Positions 48,480 to 60,799 of a stretch of 64,000 nt of DNA are shown here, in pieces. The position numbers and the translations under genes were made by a program. The stretch covers positions 2,852,001-2,916,000 of the forward strand of contig CM040088.1 in NCBI GenBank assembly GCA_022496805.1. The letters are read 5' to 3'. The notes below the pieces were generated by a model. That model was not told the origin of the DNA. It was given only the letters and a program-made list of their open reading frames with translations, and did no database searches. Within the stretch, counting starts at the first letter, position 1; every line of letters begins with the position of its first letter. Source of the DNA: Pohlia nutans. Taxonomy: Eukaryota; Streptophyta; Bryopsida; Bryales; Mniaceae.

Positions 48480-49860
48480 GCCGCCTAATAGTGCCTTGAA
48501 TGGAGTCTGTGGTAGAGGAGAACATGTTGGTAATGCAAGTGCATTGCAAAATTTGCACTACTACGAAAGGCTATGAAAACCTTTTGGTTCCGAAAATTAA
48601 TTCACTAGTTTTGAGAGAAGGAAGGCCTTGTCCGGGTTCTCGAGGCGGTCACTGCATAGAAATTAATGTAGACACCTACGTTAAGAGGGGGGCTATCACA
48701 TAATTGGAATATTTGAGGTATATTCTAGAATATTCTAGGCATATTTTTGAATTATTTTTTTATTGAATTATTCCTTACTTGAATTTTTAAGCATCCTATA
48801 TTACATCTAAATTTTATAATTAGGTAGAAATTATGCCTCTTGTGAATAAAACGGACCCTATATTCGTGTAGTTTTTTAATTTCTTTCTGACAGTGACCTC
48901 CCCGGGTCCGGATTTGGGCATGTGAAATGGGGTGCATTTAATTTTTTAAGCATACACAAACATATTCAAAAGGAAAGTGTGTACTTTGCAAGGCAGGGGT
49001 GGTAGTTGACACTGTGGTTCAATAAGTGGCTCAATGCATGGTTTGTGAGTGAAGGGAAAATGTTGTTCAATTTGGATTGTGTACTGGCTGTTGAGTAATA
49101 GATGGCCAATAAATGATTTTGAGGCCATACGAGTCTTGGTGAAGCATTTGGAAGTGATCGTGGGAGTGGGTTGGGAAATGGCTGACAACATAGCAACCGT
49201 GCTAGCTGAAAACACAAAGAAAGTGGTTTCTGAGACATGGTAATTTTCCTTCTCTGTTGATGAAGTCACTACAAGGAGAAGGCGTCACTTTTCACTTGGT
49301 AGGTGAGTCAAACGGCGTCACTTCGCACTCGCTGCCCAAGCGCTCAAGACTTGGTGAGTGCAATTCATCACGAAGGACAAGTGTGTACAGTGAACTTTGG
49401 TACTATTTTTAGTGAGAAGTGACGACTTTTGCTAGTATTGAGTTACTACCGGTGACCACCTACAATGGTTGTCCATTCACATCTTTTTTTGCATGGACTT
49501 TGAACGTGTGTGTAAGCATTTTGTTGGTATTTAGATGCACTTGATAGATGGAAATGGGATAATGCTGTTAGGGAAATCATCATGGGAGTGCTTTTGTTGT
49601 ACATTGGGCTTCGAGAGAACCAAATAGCGGAGCAATTGGTTTTTTAGGGGGCATATGGGGTGTCTGTGTTTCAAAGCTACAAGAATGGCGTCACAATGTA
49701 GTTGAAAGAGCATGTTGTACCTTTCATATATGTTGGAGGTCTATTATATGGCACATTCGACGTAACAATCTCGATGTTGAGCCTCTCTCAAACCTCCCGT
49801 TGGTCTCTAAACTTGAGGCACTTTGCCATGGTATGTATGTTTACTTAGAATCTAGAAACA
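48480..49860 (+). pseudogene. Decayed hAT-superfamily transposase
   Basis: Fragments in different frames read in order as a plant hAT-type transposase. A CxxC segment VHCKICTTTKGYENLLVPK (about 48537-48595) looks like the N-terminal zinc region. Then come MADNIATVLAENTKKVVSE and SVDEVTT (about 49178-49270; the acidic residue fits the first catalytic D), GLRENQIAEQLV (about 49605), GAYGVSVFQSYKNGVTM followed by an in-frame stop, LKEHVVPF, and LDVEPLSNLPLVSKLEALC (about 49770-49830). Several stops and frameshifts intervene and the C-terminal dimerisation domain is not seen, so it is dead. The family call rests on remembered similarity of these motifs to moss and plant hAT proteins. Confidence 0.6.
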
Positions 49861-49984
49861 GATCTAAATTTGTAAAGAATGTATTTGAAATTAAGCAAAT
49901 TAAATAAGGTAGAATAGTTGAAGTGTCACAACCTATTCATGTCATTAGAGAAGTCATAACTGAATTTCAAGATTTCACACCTTA

Positions 49985-50123
49985 GGGCCTCTTTACACTA
50001 GAGGCGAGAAGCCATGAGGAGAAAAATTTCAGCCAATGGGAGGCTTAGAAACCGAGAAGACCAATTTCTCATTGGGTGTAATTTCTCTCTACACGGCTTC
50101 TTGCCTCTAGTGTAAAGAGGCCC
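49985..50123. mobile_element. 139-bp MITE with GGGCCTCTTTACACTAGAGG ends
   Basis: Termini GGGCCTCTTTACACTAGAGG and CCTCTAGTGTAAAGAGGCCC are exact inverted repeats; flanks TTA and TGA differ by one base. It lies about 125 bp after the hAT remnant. Ends resemble H. Confidence 0.85.
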
Positions 50124-52509
50124 TGAGAGAAGCTACAAATAAAGCTTCTAAACTATATAATTTGTTGTTGTAGAAAGCTACGAAAAAAACTTCAAAATTT
50201 CACAATCCATAGACAAAACTTGTCAATAGGGAAGCTATATCAAAATATCAATAATGACTACTTCATATTTTATTCATTTAGTATCCAAAACTATTTTAAT
50301 GATTGTAATCCAAATGTATTTTAGTATGTTGGAATCTTATTGTAAATGAGGATAAGATATACAATTTTATTTGCCTTTTTGATAAAAGTAAACTTATTGT
50401 GCAGTTGAAAATCACCAAAATGAAGAAATTACTTTAGTGCTATGCAATGTTTTAGTTGTCATTGCTATACAAATTAATTCATCTTGAGTTTTAATAGTTT
50501 GATTTGCCTTCACACTAATTAGATGGATTTTAAGATGAATTTGGTCTGATTAGTGTGAACTTGCAATGAAATTTGGATAAAACATAGACAACAATAATTA
50601 CACTTTTGAGATAGTATGAAAATGGTGTAGACCAAATTCTATCTATTTTATCCAAAATATTGTAAACTTCTATATGAGAGCACGTCACAAATTCAAATAA
50701 TTTTGAAATTAGTACAAGTTAGTGTTATAAGTGCAGGGCGTAGTATTAGTGGCAATATGTTGTTGCTTTTGAAAATTTTCTTGAAATCATTTCAAATTTT
50801 GATTTTTAATTTTGAATTTTTTTAATCATGATTGTAATGCTATTGATTTTTCTATTTGAGCTACCATAATTCAAGAACTCATTGAACGTTGTATTGTTAC
50901 GTAGGGTAGTGATTTATAAATTAGAAGAAGACGGGATTTTTGAGGTATTCAAAAATGTTGTGTTGTGTAATAGTAGTTGCAATTGCAATATGGGACCTAT
51001 TGAAGAATGTTATCCTTTATAATGGTGGTTTCAAGTGCAACATAAAAACAAAAGTGGAAGGATGTGAAAACAAGAATACCTAGCTTTGGTATTGGTACAC
51101 CTTCTACACTCTTAAACTTCAAGATTCTAGTTTATGCCGGGAGTGACCAAGTATGAAACTTGGAAGTAGCTCTTTTTCTTTGTCCTCATGCCCTTAATTC
51201 CAAACGAGTAAAATAATATGTTGTTCAATTAAGTTAGGACTTCATTTTCAAGTAGAATTATATATTTATTTATTTTCAATTTCTTTTTCTTATGTCTTAA
51301 AATTTTGGATATTTTTGCAATGATGTATTTGAAACTGAGATCTCTAAAGTTAATCTTATTTCAACTGATGTGTAAATGAACATAAAACGTACATTATAAT
51401 CTTAGTGTTAAAATTTTATCATTTGAGGAAAGTAAATGATGTTTTCACCATTACTTATTTATTTATTTTCAATAGAAAATAGAAAAATATGACTTCAGCT
51501 TATTATAGAAATTTTTAATTTTAAAATAGAGAAAGCTAAATGCTTTTAATAGATTTGACATAGATCTATAAAGAATTTTGAAATTTGATTGTACAGGTAA
51601 TTTCTAAACATCATGTCAAACATACTGTTTTATGAGAACTTGAACATCTTGACGGGTCAGTGGTTGGAATTGTCGCATAGCTCAGCGACCTTTGTCTGAC
51701 TTTGCGAATCTGCACAAGCGTGCCCGTTTTCGCACTTGCCTTCAACATGTCTTTGTGAGCAAGCAAAGGACAGAATGACAGATGATACATAATGACGATG
51801 GGAAGGAATCCTGTGCAAGTTCGTCTTCTGACACACGGGAGCATTATAAGGCACTCACTTGTGAACAAAATGCCACCCACAGCTAGCTAGCTGGCACCAT
51901 GGATTTGGCTGCGTGACAATTATCACAAGCCCATTACATCATCTCCCCACTGACTGCTATCGTTTGCATTGTCGCTCTTTCCAGCACTCCAAACTCACCC
52001 AATCCATATCGCACTGGCCCCTGCGTTCTACGAAGCTCAAATGGATTTTTTCTCTTTCCTCATCATTCACAAACAAAAGTACAAATTGGTCTGACACCAG
52101 AGTTATCCTATCATAACTCAATTAACTTTCAACTTTCTCATAAACTCTGATGGAAACATCTTGAAAGTTTTTTGAGTTCAAGGTTATTAAGTTAACTCTA
52201 TTGTGTTTCAGAGCTTGATGTGTAGACACATTCTGACATGATGCTGAACCTGTCTATGCTTGAAAGGCCGCAAAGAAACAAGGACATAGATTGAGAACGA
52301 GAGAATTGACTGCCAAACTTGATGAGTTGAATGAGCTTTAAGATGTCAACTCCTTCAGAACCTGGTGCAGGCCTGACATGGAACTGCTTCAGGGAGGAGC
52401 TTCCATCTCAAGTTCTCAACATTTTGATTGATGTATTTTTCATTGAGAAGGATAAAAAAAGAACAGCCACCCTCATTGGTCGGGAACCCAACCATGAGTT
52501 GAGCTTCTC
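50124..52509. other. Gene-poor DNA
   Basis: AT-rich to about 51590; 51600-52500 is more GC-balanced with short frames on both strands, none with a recognisable domain. Confidence 0.45.
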
Positions 52510-53085
52510 AACATTCTCTGCTATGACTTTCTCTGAAATGACATTATCAATTTTGGTCATTCTGCCACTGATTGTAACACTTGTTGCACATTCAAACTTA
52601 CCACCTTATGGTCCGAGATGACCCTAAACTACCAAGGTGGTGGTTGTAAGGTACCCAAACCGAATGGAGACGTTGGCGGTTCGATTCCCGGCTGTGAAAT
52701 CGTCTTACTACTTGATTGGAAAAACTTGCCGCGGGTTGCAAAAATGTAATTTGTGTGTGTCAAAAAAAAACAAAAAAAACTTACCACCTTCTCTAAAATG
52801 ACATCCTAAAATATATTGGTATCCTACATACTTTGTCATACTAGTTGCCATTGATTGTAACACACTTGTTGCACATTCAAACTCATAACCTCTAAAGCGA
52901 AATTCTAAAATATTGGTACCCCTACAGACTTGTTGTATCAGTTGCCATTGATTGTAACACACTTGTTGCACATTCAAACTCATCACCTCTAAAATGACAT
53001 TCTAAAATATTGTTATCCTATACAATTGTCATATTGCCATTGATTGTAACACACTTGTTTCCCATTCAAATTGTGTCATGGAGTG
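52510..53085 (+). repeat. Tandem array, about four copies of a 92-100 bp unit
   Basis: The unit contains TGCCATTGATTGTAACACAC, TTGTTGCACATTCAAACT and CTCTAAAATGACATTCTAAA. Anchors start at 52562, 52845, 52942 and 53034; once the 183-bp SINE insertion is removed the spacing is about 100, 97 and 92. The SINE sits between the first and second copies. Confidence 0.8.
52608..52776 (+). mobile_element. tRNA-derived SINE with 14-bp target duplication
   Basis: A 169-bp insert flanked by perfect direct repeats AAACTTACCACCTT (52594-52607 and 52777-52790). It holds an RNA polymerase III B box GGTTCGATTCC (52678-52688), an A-box-like TGGTTGTAAGG (52641-52651, one mismatch to consensus), and ends in an A-rich tail. 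These are the defining marks of a SINE retroposed by a LINE machinery. The full-length target duplication suggests a fairly young insertion. Confidence 0.85.
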
Positions 53086-53261
53086 CAAGAGTTGGAACCC
53101 TTTATAAAAATATTTGTAAAATTGATTGAATTTAGTTTTTTTCTACCGAATTATTGTCCAACTATAAGAATATAAAAATAAAAATCTGAGCAATTATTGA
53201 AGTGCTTTTAACCCAATTTTTCACATGTAGACTCACCAAATAGTAACTAGGTGACTTCATA

Positions 53262-53396
53262 CACTAGAAGAAATCCGTGATTCTACAATTACAAGTATAC
53301 AACTCAAACTAGTTCATAATGACTAATGATAGTCATAACAATGAACTAGTTTGAGCCGTATTCTTGTAGTCGCAGAATCCCACATTTCTTCTACTG
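53262..53396. mobile_element. 135-bp CACTA-like MITE
   Basis: Ends CACTAGAAGAAAT and ATTTCTTCTACTG, ATA at both flanks (53259-53261, 53397-53399). The whole element folds back; the central arms share CTCAAACTAGTTCAT. Confidence 0.8.
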
Positions 53397-53758
53397 ATAT
53401 GGAAGAATATAAGCTACTGCTAAGCATGATGAAAATGAGTCTACTGGTAACTTAGTTGATTATAAGGTATTGAAACCTCAACTGTGAAGTGTGAATTGGC
53501 TTTTTAAAATATTTTTAGAAAAAATTACATGTCACAATCAAATAGTAGGTGGCCTACCTGCAAAGCACTTCTCTAGCTCACTTAATTTTGTTATTATTGC
53601 AAGGAGCTCACAAGCAAGGTCTGACATGCCGTATTTTGCAGGCCTTTGATGGTTCATGTTGTATTCATCCATGATTCTAGACTCTTTCAATAGTCGAATT
53701 CACAGGGTGGCCTAAAAATTTTAGAATAGACAGAGGACAATCAAGTCATAATCACTCA

Positions 53759-54873
53759 GGGCCGCTTTACATATGAAGTCGAGTTTGTTTTGATGTGTAT
53801 GTTTTGATGTGTAAGAGGGCTCAAATTCTCATGTCTCATTTGTCCAAATCTTAACATTAACCTTAAGTCCTTCACACCAAGACTTGCAAATCTGAACAAC
53901 TCTTTTTAGTCTTGTTTTTTTTATGGCCCTAACGCCATTAAAACATAGGAGAAATGAGTTTCATTATAATCTTTTTATATTAAATACTTGAGGCTAGCCT
54001 TAACCCTTTACCGTCCTACCTTGTTTTTGAGAAACCACATTTTTTAGTGATTAAGTTTTTAAAACTCTCTCTGTTGAAATTAGGGATATTATTAATAATA
54101 TTTAACCATATAAATATAAGCATAGCTCAATCAAACAAGTGTCGATTAAACGTTGATAAGATTAGACCGTTGGATTGGAAGATCATGGTGTGTCTTTGAA
54201 CATTGTGTATAATGCACATCAAAAACGAGATTTTGGACGGTGTGTGACTTTAAAGTTAAATAGAATTTGGGTTAAATTTTCAAAAATGAAAGTAAGGAGG
54301 TTCAACAATGACCTATATCAACATCTCTCATTGCAATCTTTCATGTCAAGAACTGACTCACAAATATTTATTGTGAATTATTTAAGTGAGAGTGATTTAT
54401 CCATATACGGTTTAGGACAAAATTTATACGTATAAGTATGAAAGGAGTTCATACATTGATCAAGATTGGAATACATACACTAATGGAACATGAACAAGAG
54501 AACACAATCCAAAAAATAAAAGAAGATAACAAACTTCCAAACACAAGAAGTACGGCATAGTACATGTGTTGTATTTGTCTGTATTTTGAAGTATTTACAA
54601 TATTTTGGTGTTTTGTAGATAGGTGTTTTGGTAGCTTCACAACTCCAAATCAGAATTTTATTTTTGAAGTGTGTGCATGAGACGAAGCCCCACATTTGAA
54701 CTTCAAACATTGATGCTTGGTTTGGAGTAAATCTTACTCTAGGTTGCAAAAACACGCCTCTTTAATCACAATGTGGTTGCGTAGGCTGTAAAAGGGTTAG
54801 AGCTAACAGAGTTTGAAATTTGATCGAATCGGGCCCAAGAAAAAACGGGCTCAACTTCATATATAAGCGGCCC
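53759..54873 (+). mobile_element. Inverted-repeat element related to H, host of MITE E3
   Basis: Termini GGGCCGCTTTACATATGAAG and CTTCATATATAAGCGGCCC with TCA on both flanks (53756-53758, 54874-54876). About 320 bp without the E3 insertion. The terminal GGGC-CTTTACA pattern resembles H and the 49985 element. Confidence 0.75.
54004..54796 (+). mobile_element. piggyBac-like MITE, family E copy 3, older
   Basis: About 793 bp, left TTAA (54000-54003), right TTAG (54797-54800, one change). Internal sequence is alignable to copies 1 and 2 but more diverged. It lies inside the inverted-repeat element 53759-54873. Confidence 0.8.
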
Positions 54874-54876
54874 TCA

Positions 54877-55619
54877 GTGAGTTGATGCCCTGTCTGGGCT
54901 CTTGAACTTCGCCCAATAAGAGAGTTATAACTTTCATTTTAGTTTGCCAGCACAGAAAAATAGATACTGGCTGTTTTAACATTTCACAAGAAATTGGGCA
55001 ATGCTTACATAGTTGTGCCTAGAAGCTTCAAAATTCATGATAGGGTGGTGAGTGCGTAATTTCCAAATTAAACCAAATTTGTTCAATTTTGGTTGATTTT
55101 TGAATAAAATTGGATGAGGTTTTATGAATTTGATTGAATATGAAAGTTTTGTTATTTGAATTAATTTTGGACTAATTCAGAATATGCACTGTATCAAACG
55201 TGAATGATTTAGAACCTGTTGTTCCAAGCCTCCCAACTTGTAAACAAAATTTGCTTTCCTTTTTCAAGGGTGTTGACATAACATTCTTGAACCTTCTACA
55301 ATGGTCCCTTCCAAAACTTGAAATTGACATGCATATGGCTTTTCCCACGTCCTTTGCACGTCTATTACTTTGCAGGCCTATTAGTATTCAAAAATTTCTC
55401 AAGGACGTTCTTTGGAAAGGGTGAAAAAATCACAAAATGTCCCAAGGAAGGAGAAAACCCAAAAATATGTTCTGGATATCTACCTCCAAACTTCGATAGA
55501 GGAACGTGTTTCAAAACCTTTGTTCATTTGTTGGCACACTGTAAAATTTTCGCTTGTGTAGAAGTTTGGAGGGTTTTGTGTAGTCCTCGTGACAAGTGGC
55601 ACAAGGTTCAAGGTATTTA
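54877..55619. other. Gene-poor DNA with overlapping frames
   Basis: 55200-55620 has open frames in two phases with protein-like composition (SIQKFLKDVLWKG, then KMSQGRRKPKNMF in continuation past a stop), perhaps an old coding remnant cut by G1. Family not recognised. Confidence 0.25.
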
Positions 55620-55623
55620 TTAA

Positions 55624-56163
55624 CCCCTAAAAGCCCGAGGGGTATTGAACAAAACATAGATGTGTTATAATATGTGCCTTCCATATGTTTGATGAAGTTT
55701 GGTTCAATAGACAAAATGTAGAGTATCATCTCTACAAATTACCCGTACGGTCAAACTTCCAAAAATAACTTTAGATCATTTTTAAAATAATTTTAAAGCA
55801 TTAACCTTTGAAAATTTGTGTAAATTATAATTTTCAATTTTAGAGTTCAAAATTTAGTATGATTGGTTAAAGTTGGGCTATCTATTGTGAACTTCAAAAA
55901 AGCAAAAGAAATGATGGAGGGATCATCATTGCTTTCCCCAAATAGCAAATTTTATAACACTAAGACAATGTTGAGATGATCTACTTTGAAAAATTCTCCC
56001 AAGTGGAGTTTAACTCGGATTGCCATAATTCAAATTGGGTTGGAAAGTAGACTTGATGTAGTATTTTAAATTATTTTATTTTTTCAAAAAATTATTTTAT
56101 TGTTCCGGGCAGCCCATTAAATTTGGGCAGCGACCAAAAAATGGTCGTTTGAGCGCTTAGGGG
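55624..56163 (+). mobile_element. piggyBac-like MITE, family G copy 1
   Basis: 540 bp, TTAA 55620-55623 and 56164-56167; ends CCCCTAAAAGCCCG and GAGCGCTTAGGGG. Back to back with C3 across one shared TTAA. Confidence 0.87.
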
Positions 56164-56167
56164 TTAA

Positions 56168-56735
56168 CCCCTAACTGCCTGAGCGTCCATTTTTTGGACA
56201 ATGTACAGATTTCATCCGTAGATTCTCATCCGTCATGCACTTTTTGCAACGAGGAATTTTTACTGTAGATTCTATGGGAAGTTAGCTTCATGCACATGTG
56301 ATCCGATTAGAAAGGGGATGATTTGTGAAATTTTTATGCCTCATTTCATGTTGTAGTGATTCACTTAAAATTTTGAAGATTTCAATGTTAAAATGCTCTA
56401 AAAAAAGTCAACTCATAAAATTAAGCAACAAAAAAATCTCCAAAAATCACTAAACTTAGAGTATTACATTTCAACCAATCACAAAAAATTCATCCGTAGA
56501 TTGTCAATATCTTACTCGTAATTGAATTACAAAATAATTTTGAATTTCACGTTTCAAATTTTATACAAAATTATTGGTAATAGCAATCATAGATCTAACC
56601 GTATGGATAGAATCTAAAATTCATAATGTACAACTTTTATTCATATATCAAGTTCAAAATATCCCTCTAGATTGCATTTTATAATGCATCTTTGCAAAAC
56701 TGCCGAATTTGGAGAGGGCACTAGGCATTTAGGGG
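56168..56735 (+). mobile_element. piggyBac-like MITE, family C copy 3, intact
   Basis: 568 bp between TTAA 56164-56167 and 56736-56739; left end CCCCTAACTGCCTGAGCGTC with the palindrome GTCCATTTTTTGGAC. It shares its left TTAA with G1. Confidence 0.9.
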
Positions 56736-56739
56736 TTAA

Positions 56740-57319
56740 GAGCTCGTGTAATTGCAACAAGGAGTGTTATGCACTTCTACACGTATACCATCTTGTGAGC
56801 CTTGAGACATTGGATTGTGTGATTCATGGCATACTTGTAGGTTTAAATGTTTGAAACTTGAATTGGAGCCTAACTTTTGTTATTTGGATGGATTTGAAGA
56901 ACGTCAAAGGTTAGAGGATTTTTGGAAGGCATAGTATGTTAGGTTAGGAATTTGAAAATATATAAACTCTTAAAAAAGTCACCATTTGTTTTTGAATGTG
57001 TAAAATGAAGGTTGAAATATTTAATAGTACAGCATGTGTATCAAGTTGTACTTTACACATACCAATTTTTAAATTATATTTAGTAAAAAATGAGAAGGGC
57101 AAAAATTAGAAAGGTCAATGTCTAACATACCGTGTCTTTTTGAAGGGTATTTTTTTGAGCTTGACTTCATAGAATTCAAGTTTTTTTTCCTCTTCTCCTA
57201 CCACAAAGGCTTCAATTGCATCTTGGACCAAACATAGTAGGTTCCAAAATTGTTATGGAGACAACTCCTAATGTTATTGTGATAAAATTACTAGTATACT
57301 TCTTAGAAAAAAATTCATA
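56740..57319. other. AT-rich intergenic DNA
   Basis: Nothing recognised. Confidence 0.5.
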
Positions 57320-57323
57320 TTAA

Positions 57324-58121
57324 CCTTTTAGTGCCCAGTAACCAGTAAGTGGTCACTAAATCATCAAAAATGAAATGCTGTAAAATCTGTATACCATCTC
57401 AGTCCGGTGTCTGAAGTACAGAATTGTAATTTTTGATTCTGCAGATGATGCAAAAAGAAAATTTGAAATTTGACTTTCTTAAATATCCAAATACTTATGT
57501 ACAAACCACCAAAATACTGCAAATACCTCAAAATACAGCAAATACTTACAAATACAACACATATACTATGCGGTATTTCTTGTGTTTGGAAGTTTGTTAT
57601 CTTGTATCTTTTTTTGGATTGTGGTCTCTTGTTCATGTTTCATCAGTGTATGTATTCCGATCTTGATCAATGTACCAACTCCTTTCTTATTTTAACGTAT
57701 AAATTTTGTTCTAAACCATATGTGAATAAGTCACTCTCACTTATAAAATTCACAATAATTATGTATGAGTGCGTTCCTGACATGAAAGATTGCAATGGAG
57801 GGGTGCTGGCACAGGTCATTGCTGAACATCTTCACTTTCATTTTTGAAAATTTGACCCAAATTCTGTTTAACTTTGAAGTCGCACACCCCCCAAAATCTC
57901 ATTTTTGAGTGTGCATTATACGGTTCACAAACATACTATAATCTTTCAATTCAACAGTCCAATCTTACCAAGATCTAACGGACACTTGTTTCATTAAGCT
58001 ATGCTTACATTTATACAGTTGAATATTATTACTAATATCCCTAATTTCAACAGAGAAAGTTTTAGAAAAACATCACCAAAAAAACTATGGTTTCGCCAAA
58101 ACCACCCCAGGCACTAAAGGG
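57324..58121 (-). mobile_element. piggyBac-like MITE, family E copy 4
   Basis: 798 bp with TTAA at both ends (57320-57323, 58122-58125), in inverse orientation to copies 1-3. Ends read CCTTTTAGTGCCC and GGCACTAAAGG. Confidence 0.85.
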
Positions 58122-58229
58122 TTAAGAATGAGAATGAGTTGTGATGAACACTACATAATGGAACAATGAATTATTTTCTTTTGACAAAATTATTTTATCA
58201 CCTACAGTAGTACTGAAAGGTCCTTTACC

Positions 58230-59560
58230 ATACATGCACCAAAAATGCTACCATATGGCACCAAAAACGCTACCAAATGTCACAAACTTACAAGTACTGG
58301 AAGGAACTTTACCACACGCACCAAAAAAATGCTGTATTCAGTCATTGATTGACAGCATGGAAGATTTGTGTTCAATCGAGGAATTTTCACTTTTGCACTA
58401 TGATTTCAAATCAAGCCAGAGGGGTGATTTTGTTCTCTCACCAACAGTTTCATGCAAGCCGCTCATATGCCTTTCTAGCAAGTGAATGACAATGAATCCT
58501 ACTTTACAATCTATGATGTGCATCGAAGGGAATATTCTGGTACCAGTGTTTGATCTTCAAGATGTTGATACACTTGTGGGCTCATATATCAGTGCAGAAA
58601 AAGTTGAGAATTCTTGATAAAAAGGTTCAGAATCCTTGCATTATTCCATAATCTACTTTGGGAGAATGTGTGATTGACGTGAGTCATCTAAAAGTGGTTC
58701 AATTATTATTCTATGCATTGTTCCAAAATATTATTATTGACTACACATAGGATAGGATTGCTATACCATACTTTAGCAAAATCACAGGTCTTGAATATCA
58801 TTGACAGAGATTGCTGCTTTTTCAATTTACACTGAGAGAAAATGATGGGACGGAGCGCTTGAATGACTTGTACACGAAGTTTTGCCAAAGCCCATCTAGG
58901 TGTTAATGCATAATCTGCGTAAATGGTTAGAAAAATGCATATTTTCAGTGGGCAGGCGCTATGATCAAAAAGCTACGGAATCTCTCATAGCACAACATTT
59001 TTTAAATGATCCCACCCTAACAAAGACACTATCTAATGCTGAGACTTTATGAAGCTCTCCATCTTTCTAAAAGTTTGTCTGATGTGTGATTTTGTTCCTC
59101 ATGAAACGGTAACGGTCTCAAACTCCCAAAAACCGTTAAATTGCTTTAGTTTTTATTGCCAAAGTGTTTGTTCGATAGTGGAAATGAAAAGTACCAAACC
59201 AAGAAGAAGCTTTTCTTCAAAGTTCATGGCAACTTACGAATTATTCTGGTTTGGAAAGTTGCTCTTCCAGTTAGCTAGGGGGTATTTTATAATGAGAAAA
59301 ATAACATATGGTCCGTGTGGTTTTATACTGCATACTCTTGTTTACTTCTGGCTTTTTATTCTGTAATGTTTATCTTTTGTGTTGTCCACGGCCACAAACG
59401 AATGGAAAGATCCATGATGATTCAACAGCAAAGAGGAAGCCTACCTATGTGGAAGGAGACCCCACAATTGTGATGATTGTGGCGAAACTTCTGCACTTGG
59501 GTTGGTCATTGTTGGCACTCCCTCTTGCCAGCAATGAAAGTTATGTACTGTAACTTAAAG
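58230..59560 (+). other. Possible decayed coding remnants, unidentified
   Basis: Pieces such as GNILVPVFDLQDVDTLVGSY (about 58530-58590), SVGRRYDQKATESLIAQHFL (about 58950-59010) and KRKPTYVEGDPTIVMI (about 59430-59480) look protein-like, but lie in separate frames broken by stops. No family is recognised; it could be an old transposon or pseudogene, or chance. Confidence 0.25.
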
Positions 59561-60795
59561 CTTTATATGTGGAGATTCTAATCAGTGATGGCCCAAAGGA
59601 TATCTGAAATCTAGACCCTTCCAAGATTTCAGCCACCCCATCTTGGAAAGGTCTAGGTGAATCCAGCTTGATTCCAACATACTTTGAACTTAAACCCTTG
59701 CTACACCATTTATTGGCTCTCAATCCAAGGTGGGGCCTTGTTTTGAAACCCTTACTCCTAAATCCCCCCTCGACGTTAATCCATGAGGTCAAAATTGCCC
59801 CATATTTTGGACCAGTGGGGGCCACCTTAAAAATCAACCCTCTCTTCCAAGAGTTTAAAATTCCCGAGAGGGTCCTCTTGAATTAGTTTGAAGCCGTAGG
59901 CCCCAAATTTGAAAAAAAAAAAAAAAAATCATCTATGAAAAGCATGTAGGATGCCCAAAATGGAAATTTTAGAGAAATGGGGCCCATGGTGAATAGTGCC
60001 TACATTAACGTTGAAGGGGGGGGGGGGGGGGGGGGGGGGGGTTGTTTAGAGTCGGGGGGTTTTGAAACCATGATCTATGACTCATATGGAAATATGTTTT
60101 GAAATGAAAACTATTCCTAAAACATGTTGCTATTAAGGTGGAATGTCCCATAACCACCCATCCCTCCATTATAGTTATTTAGGGCCTAATAACCGCCACC
60201 TAAGGAACTTAAATCCAACGGGTCGTAATTTCCAGAGAACCTAAAACCAACCACTTGTCATTCAAATAGAGGCTTTTTTCAAGTGGCAAGAATTAGAGCT
60301 TCTACAATACATTTCATGATACTTTTTGAGTTAAAAATCACCATCTATATTTCACAAGTGGGATGTAATTATCTCTTCACTTTCAAAATTCTTTAAAATC
60401 AAATTGTATTAATTTGAGAAAAATTAATTTTTTCATTTTTATTCACGAATTGTATGTGTATCAGCCAAATATAGTCTGGAGTTAGTTTCCAAAATTTTCC
60501 AAGCACCGCAGCTTAAATGGGTGGTTTAACTCCTAAAGTACCCAGAACTAATGGCTTAAAAATGACAAATTCCATCAATCATATTGTGCAAAGTATAATT
60601 TAGATGGACCAAATTTACATCACCAAATTCATTGAAAAACATTGCATGTGTTGGTCAAAAAACAAACAAATTTGAATGAAAGCAAGTCCAAATTTGGACC
60701 TATTCAAACTACTTAAAATTAAAAAAACAACATGGCATCCAATTTAGGCTTCTTAATACTTTTGGGGTCAAGGACAATCTACACTAAATAGGTGT
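59561..60795. other. Intergenic DNA around the poly-G tract
   Basis: GC-moderate at 59580-59900 without a supported gene. TTAACTCCTAAAGTACCCAG at about 60526 looks like the left end of one more TTAA element with no right end found. Confidence 0.4.
60016..60041 (+). repeat. Poly-G tract (26)
   Basis: Uninterrupted run of 26 G; its length may be imprecise in the assembly. Confidence 0.9.
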
Positions 60796-60799
60796 TTAA

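Noticed and set aside
48946..49269. 107-codon minus-strand ORF
   Set aside because: Antisense shadow of the decayed hAT transposase; no domain.
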